The notes under the pieces: model-generated
Told to the model about the DNA's origin: nothing
Seen by the model: only the letters and a program-made list of their open reading frames with translations
The model's database searches: none
Position numbers and translations under genes: made by a program
Source of the DNA: Chamaecrista fasciculata
Taxonomy: Eukaryota > Streptophyta > Magnoliopsida > Fabales > Fabaceae
Direction of reading: 5' to 3'
NCBI GenBank assembly: GCA_003254925.1
Contig: QANZ01043441.1
Coordinates: forward strand, 32,265-96,264
DNA length: 64,000 nt
Part shown: piece after piece, positions 60,786 to 64,000 of the stretch
How positions within the stretch are numbered: position 1 is the stretch's first letter
Layout of the letters: each line of letters starts with the position of its first letter

Positions 60786-63100
60786 TTTTCCATTGTTTAA
60801 AATATCCAATTTTAAAATATTTAGAAGTGTCTTGAACTCGATTAATCTAAATTGAATTGTGAGTTTGGGACTGAAAATTTTGTAAACAAATTTTTTTTTT
60901 CGCCAACTTTTTAAACAATTGACTTGGGCAGAATTCTTAAGAAAAAAGTGTTTTTTTTTGTTGATTTAACCAGCCAAATACAAAATAAATATGAAGCTTA
61001 ATATGAAATTAAAAAAATTCATATAAAATATTATAAATCTATTTAAACAAAGAAGAATTTTTTTTTTCTTAAGTCTGATTGTTTAATGTTTGTATATAAT
61101 AATCAATTAAAATTAAATAAATTCTTAAAAAATATCCTGGTGAATTATGTGAGGGAAAACCATGTTCGGTGTCCTTATTATACTCTTTTAGAATAATTTA
61201 GATATGAAATGATCATAAGATATAGTGTTATCAAATCATAATATTTATCAAATATCGTGAGCCAAACTCTGATATTCTTGTTTATAATGCGAAATTATAG
61301 TATTAACAGTAGAGTATATCAGTCGTCGCTTAAATAGCTTTTTAGAATATGAACAAAACAAAAAAAGTAGACAGAAGTGATAGCTTGTATATTTCTCTTT
61401 GATGACAAAAACATATTATCAACTTACTTCTTATCTATTTATTTTTTTATATTGCGTTGCCTAATCATAAAATACTAAGATTATAATTTGTTAAATGTAA
61501 CTTAATAATCAATTATTCACTTAATAACTATGTTCTAACAAAAAATTAAAGTTATTTAAATCTATTTATTGCTGACACAACATCTAGCAAGACCAATACC
61601 ATATAATTACTTACCAGAACAAAATATTTGTATACAACTAAATGATCGAAATTAAGCAAAATTTACTATAATTAAAACTATAAAGTATAAACACGCATTA
61701 TTTTTGCTTTATTTATTTGTTTTTTCTTGTCGCACCAAACACACTCTTAAACTAAAAACAATTAACGTTAATGTGTGATTAGTTTAAGTGACAACAAAAA
61801 TTGACTTAATAATTAATATTGATTAAAACTCTAGATTCAAGATCTATTAAGAGACTTTCATTTCATAGTGATATACAGAATGCGAAGCAATTTGAATTAA
61901 TCAAAGAGAAACGCCTTTTAAGTTACGAAAATCAATCAAGCTCCATTCATGACATCAAATTAAAGGCATATTATTCTCTTTATCTGTGTTTTTAATTTAA
62001 GTATTAAACACTACATCAACACTCTTAATTATATATTATATTTGTTAAATCACTTTGCAAATTTGTATTTGATTATATATTCTGAATATAAATTAAAAAA
62101 GTGTATTTGGTCATATGAAAAAAAATAAGTTATTCAAAAGAAAATTAATGTTTTATTACAAATAAAATTCACTGCAAACACTCATTGATCATATTTATAT
62201 AAATACATTGATATAAAGAACGGAAGGAAAGAAATAACATCAATGAACAAAGTTTTGATTTTTGAAGCATATATATGACTTGAAGATTCGGAGGGGTAAA
62301 AGAAAGTGGTATTGGAATTTTGGCTGGACTCCACAAGGAATATAGAATTGATGGTTACTGTAGTTTTAATTAATAGTCAGGATTTATTTAAATTTTCTAA
62401 AACAACGACATTCTTGAATTCATATTGTTTGAATTTCCTTCACATTCACACATATGTTGTTTGTCAAAATTAAATATTCTTGATTCTAATCAAACTAATA
62501 GCGCAAATGCTCTTTGAAGTGTAGTTTATGACATTGAGTATAGATCATTTTAGAAGCATCAGATCGATTCCTACATGAAAATAATATACTTATAGTATAC
62601 AAACAAAGAATATATGCCACAAATTAAATATATATAAGAGACAATCCTATATATATACATATTATACGTCCATTTTGGTAGTGAAGGATTATATCATCTT
62701 GTATGAAAATTATAATGATTGATTTGCGATGCGAAAATGATTCGATAACTTTGATAGAAATCACAAAAGGGATAATGTTTAATGTTTCTGAAGCTTTGTT
62801 ATTTTTTATTTTAAATTTATAATTTTCAATGATGATAAAATTGTACTCGTTATCTGATTTACAATAAGTAATGACCAATCATTATTTGAGTTCGTAGTTA
62901 TATAATCTGTTACATTATTTTTATTTTTTTATTAAATAATTTTAAATTATGAATTAGCACTAATTGCCATTGTTAATTTTAAATATATATATATATATAT
63001 ATTAAAATGCCTTTTTTTGTTGAACCATTCTCTAATTGGATCCCATTATGTTTTACTTTTGAGGTATGTCNTAAATTCTAATAAAATTTGTGGTGAAAGG
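60786..63100. other. Intergenic, no gene seen
   Basis: Very AT-rich spacer with homopolymer runs and an (AT)n tract near 62984-63002; single N at 63071. No supportable gene. Confidence 0.5.
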
Positions 63101-63240
63101 TTCATTTTGGTCCTAAATGTATGGCCTAATATTCATTTTGGTCCATTATTTTTTTAAATGTTGAAATTGGTCCTAAATGTTAGCAAAATGATTAATGGTG
63201 GACCAAAATGAAATTAGAACAAACATTTAGGACCAAATTA
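63101..63240. repeat. Short foldback repeat with ttttggtcctaaatgt arms
   Basis: The left arm, cattttggtcctaaatgt, is complementary to the right, acatttaggaccaaatt; the unit also recurs internally (aaattggtcctaaatgt). Typical of degraded MITE DNA. Confidence 0.55.
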
Positions 63241-63388
63241 ACCATTTAACCCTGTTGTATTTGGTCCCTAAAAAATATTAAAATCAAAGATCATGTCCAC
63301 CCAAACAAATCGAATATCCACGATTTGGGGACTTGATTAGTAATTAATTCAACAATATCTTTTCCAATATAAAGAAAATATTCTGTGT

Positions 63389-63760
63389 GTTTCCAACAAA
63401 AAAATTATTTTCCATTATCCAGAGTGTATAATCATCGAATAATTTTGGAAACGAATATAGAACAAAAAATAGTATGAGGATGACAATGAAACTAATTGCA
63501 TAGTTTGAGAAAAAAAACTGAACAAAAAATAATTTTAAGAGCCAAGGAAACTGAGCTCATAGTTTGAGAACTAAAATACCTATAAAAGTGAAGATAGTTA
63601 ATTTTTTTTNAAGAGAGAGAGGTGTAAGTGTGTGTGTGAGAGAGAGAAAGAGAAAAAGTGTGTGAGTGAAAAAGATATAGGATGAGATGAGATTAAGTTT
63701 GAATTGGATGAGATTAAGTTTCAATCCAACTATTTCTATAATAATATAAGAGACAAGCAT
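63389..63760. mobile_element. Truncated, inverted copy of the 36876-38654 element
   Basis: The reverse complement of 63389-63606 matches about 37505-37728, with shared stretches atcttcacttttatagg, tctcaaactatgagctca, ttccttggct, ttttttctcaaactatg and ggataatgga. Past the N at 63610 come GA/GT-rich sequences corresponding to the CT/CA-rich part near 37190-37280. No terminal repeats are visible, so the copy is partial. Confidence 0.7.
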
Positions 63761-64000
63761 GATTGAAGAATGAGAAATGTTGCAACTAAAAAAATAATAA
63801 TATTGTAAATTTTTGTTTAATTAAATTAATATAAATTATATCTTATATTATATGGCTCCACCCCTTTTTGGTCGTCCACATTTTAAAACTATAGTACAAA
63901 ATTAATAATAAGAGGAAAATTATTATTTGATCCCTTCTTTTTTACTGAGTTAACGATTTAGTCCCTCATTTATTTTACATACATATTTGCGTGCCGGTTA

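Noticed and set aside
1-64000. CRISPR arrays, rRNA, tRNA genes or bacterial-type operons
   Set aside because: None seen; the direct repeats present are plant minisatellites and tandem duplications, and genes have spliceosomal introns.

Overview
This is nuclear DNA of a eudicot plant. The genes are split by short GT-AG introns (with two GC-AG exceptions), intergenic DNA is very AT-rich, miniature transposable elements are plentiful, and every protein recognised belongs to a conserved land-plant family. I cannot name the species. Ns mark assembly gaps or joins at 17389-17398, 32945, 50367, 63071 and 63610.

Layout from left to right. (1) 102-4408, minus: 5' part of a SAPS-domain (PP6 regulatory subunit) gene that runs off the left edge. 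(2) 4.7-9.4 kb: intergenic, with two Mutator-type foldback elements and an LTR-like relic. (3) 9394-19662 and 22995-30290: two copies of a segmental duplication, each with a complete REVOLUTA-type HD-ZIP III gene on the minus strand (9956-16501 and 23324-28319). All 18 coding exons have the same length in both copies, giving 841 aa each; both keep the miR165/166 target that splicing creates, and both share a GC-AG intron. (4) 21240-22345, plus: a three-exon CASP-like membrane protein gene between the two copies. (5) 30-40 kb: transposon-rich DNA with a dead copia integrase scrap, a 1.2 kb TIR element with an internal minisatellite, an orphan cluster of TGGGCC motifs and a 1.78 kb Harbinger-like element. 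(6) 40316-43515, minus: a DRB2/3/5-type dsRNA-binding protein gene. (7) 44-50 kb: two neighbouring families of tandem duplication, then intergenic DNA. (8) 50637-55512, minus: a 14-exon MON1 (SAND) gene, with its own GC-AG intron. (9) 58892-59383, minus: an intronless S40/DUF584 senescence-regulator gene with four G-boxes upstream. (10) 60-64 kb: AT-rich DNA with repeat relics.

The strongest observation is the duplicated REVOLUTA pair. Comparing the copies shows that, relative to the right copy, the left one carries four extra mobile elements: an Au-type SINE just beyond the 3' end, a 1.34 kb LTR element in intron 3 with a 5-bp target duplication, a 1.38 kb Harbinger-like element and a 174-bp Mutator-like MITE upstream. 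Each copy also has its own substitutions in normally conserved protein positions. The genes do not form one pathway. REVOLUTA (adaxial and vascular identity, miR166-controlled) and DRB2/3/5 (small-RNA biology) are connected only loosely through the miRNA system.
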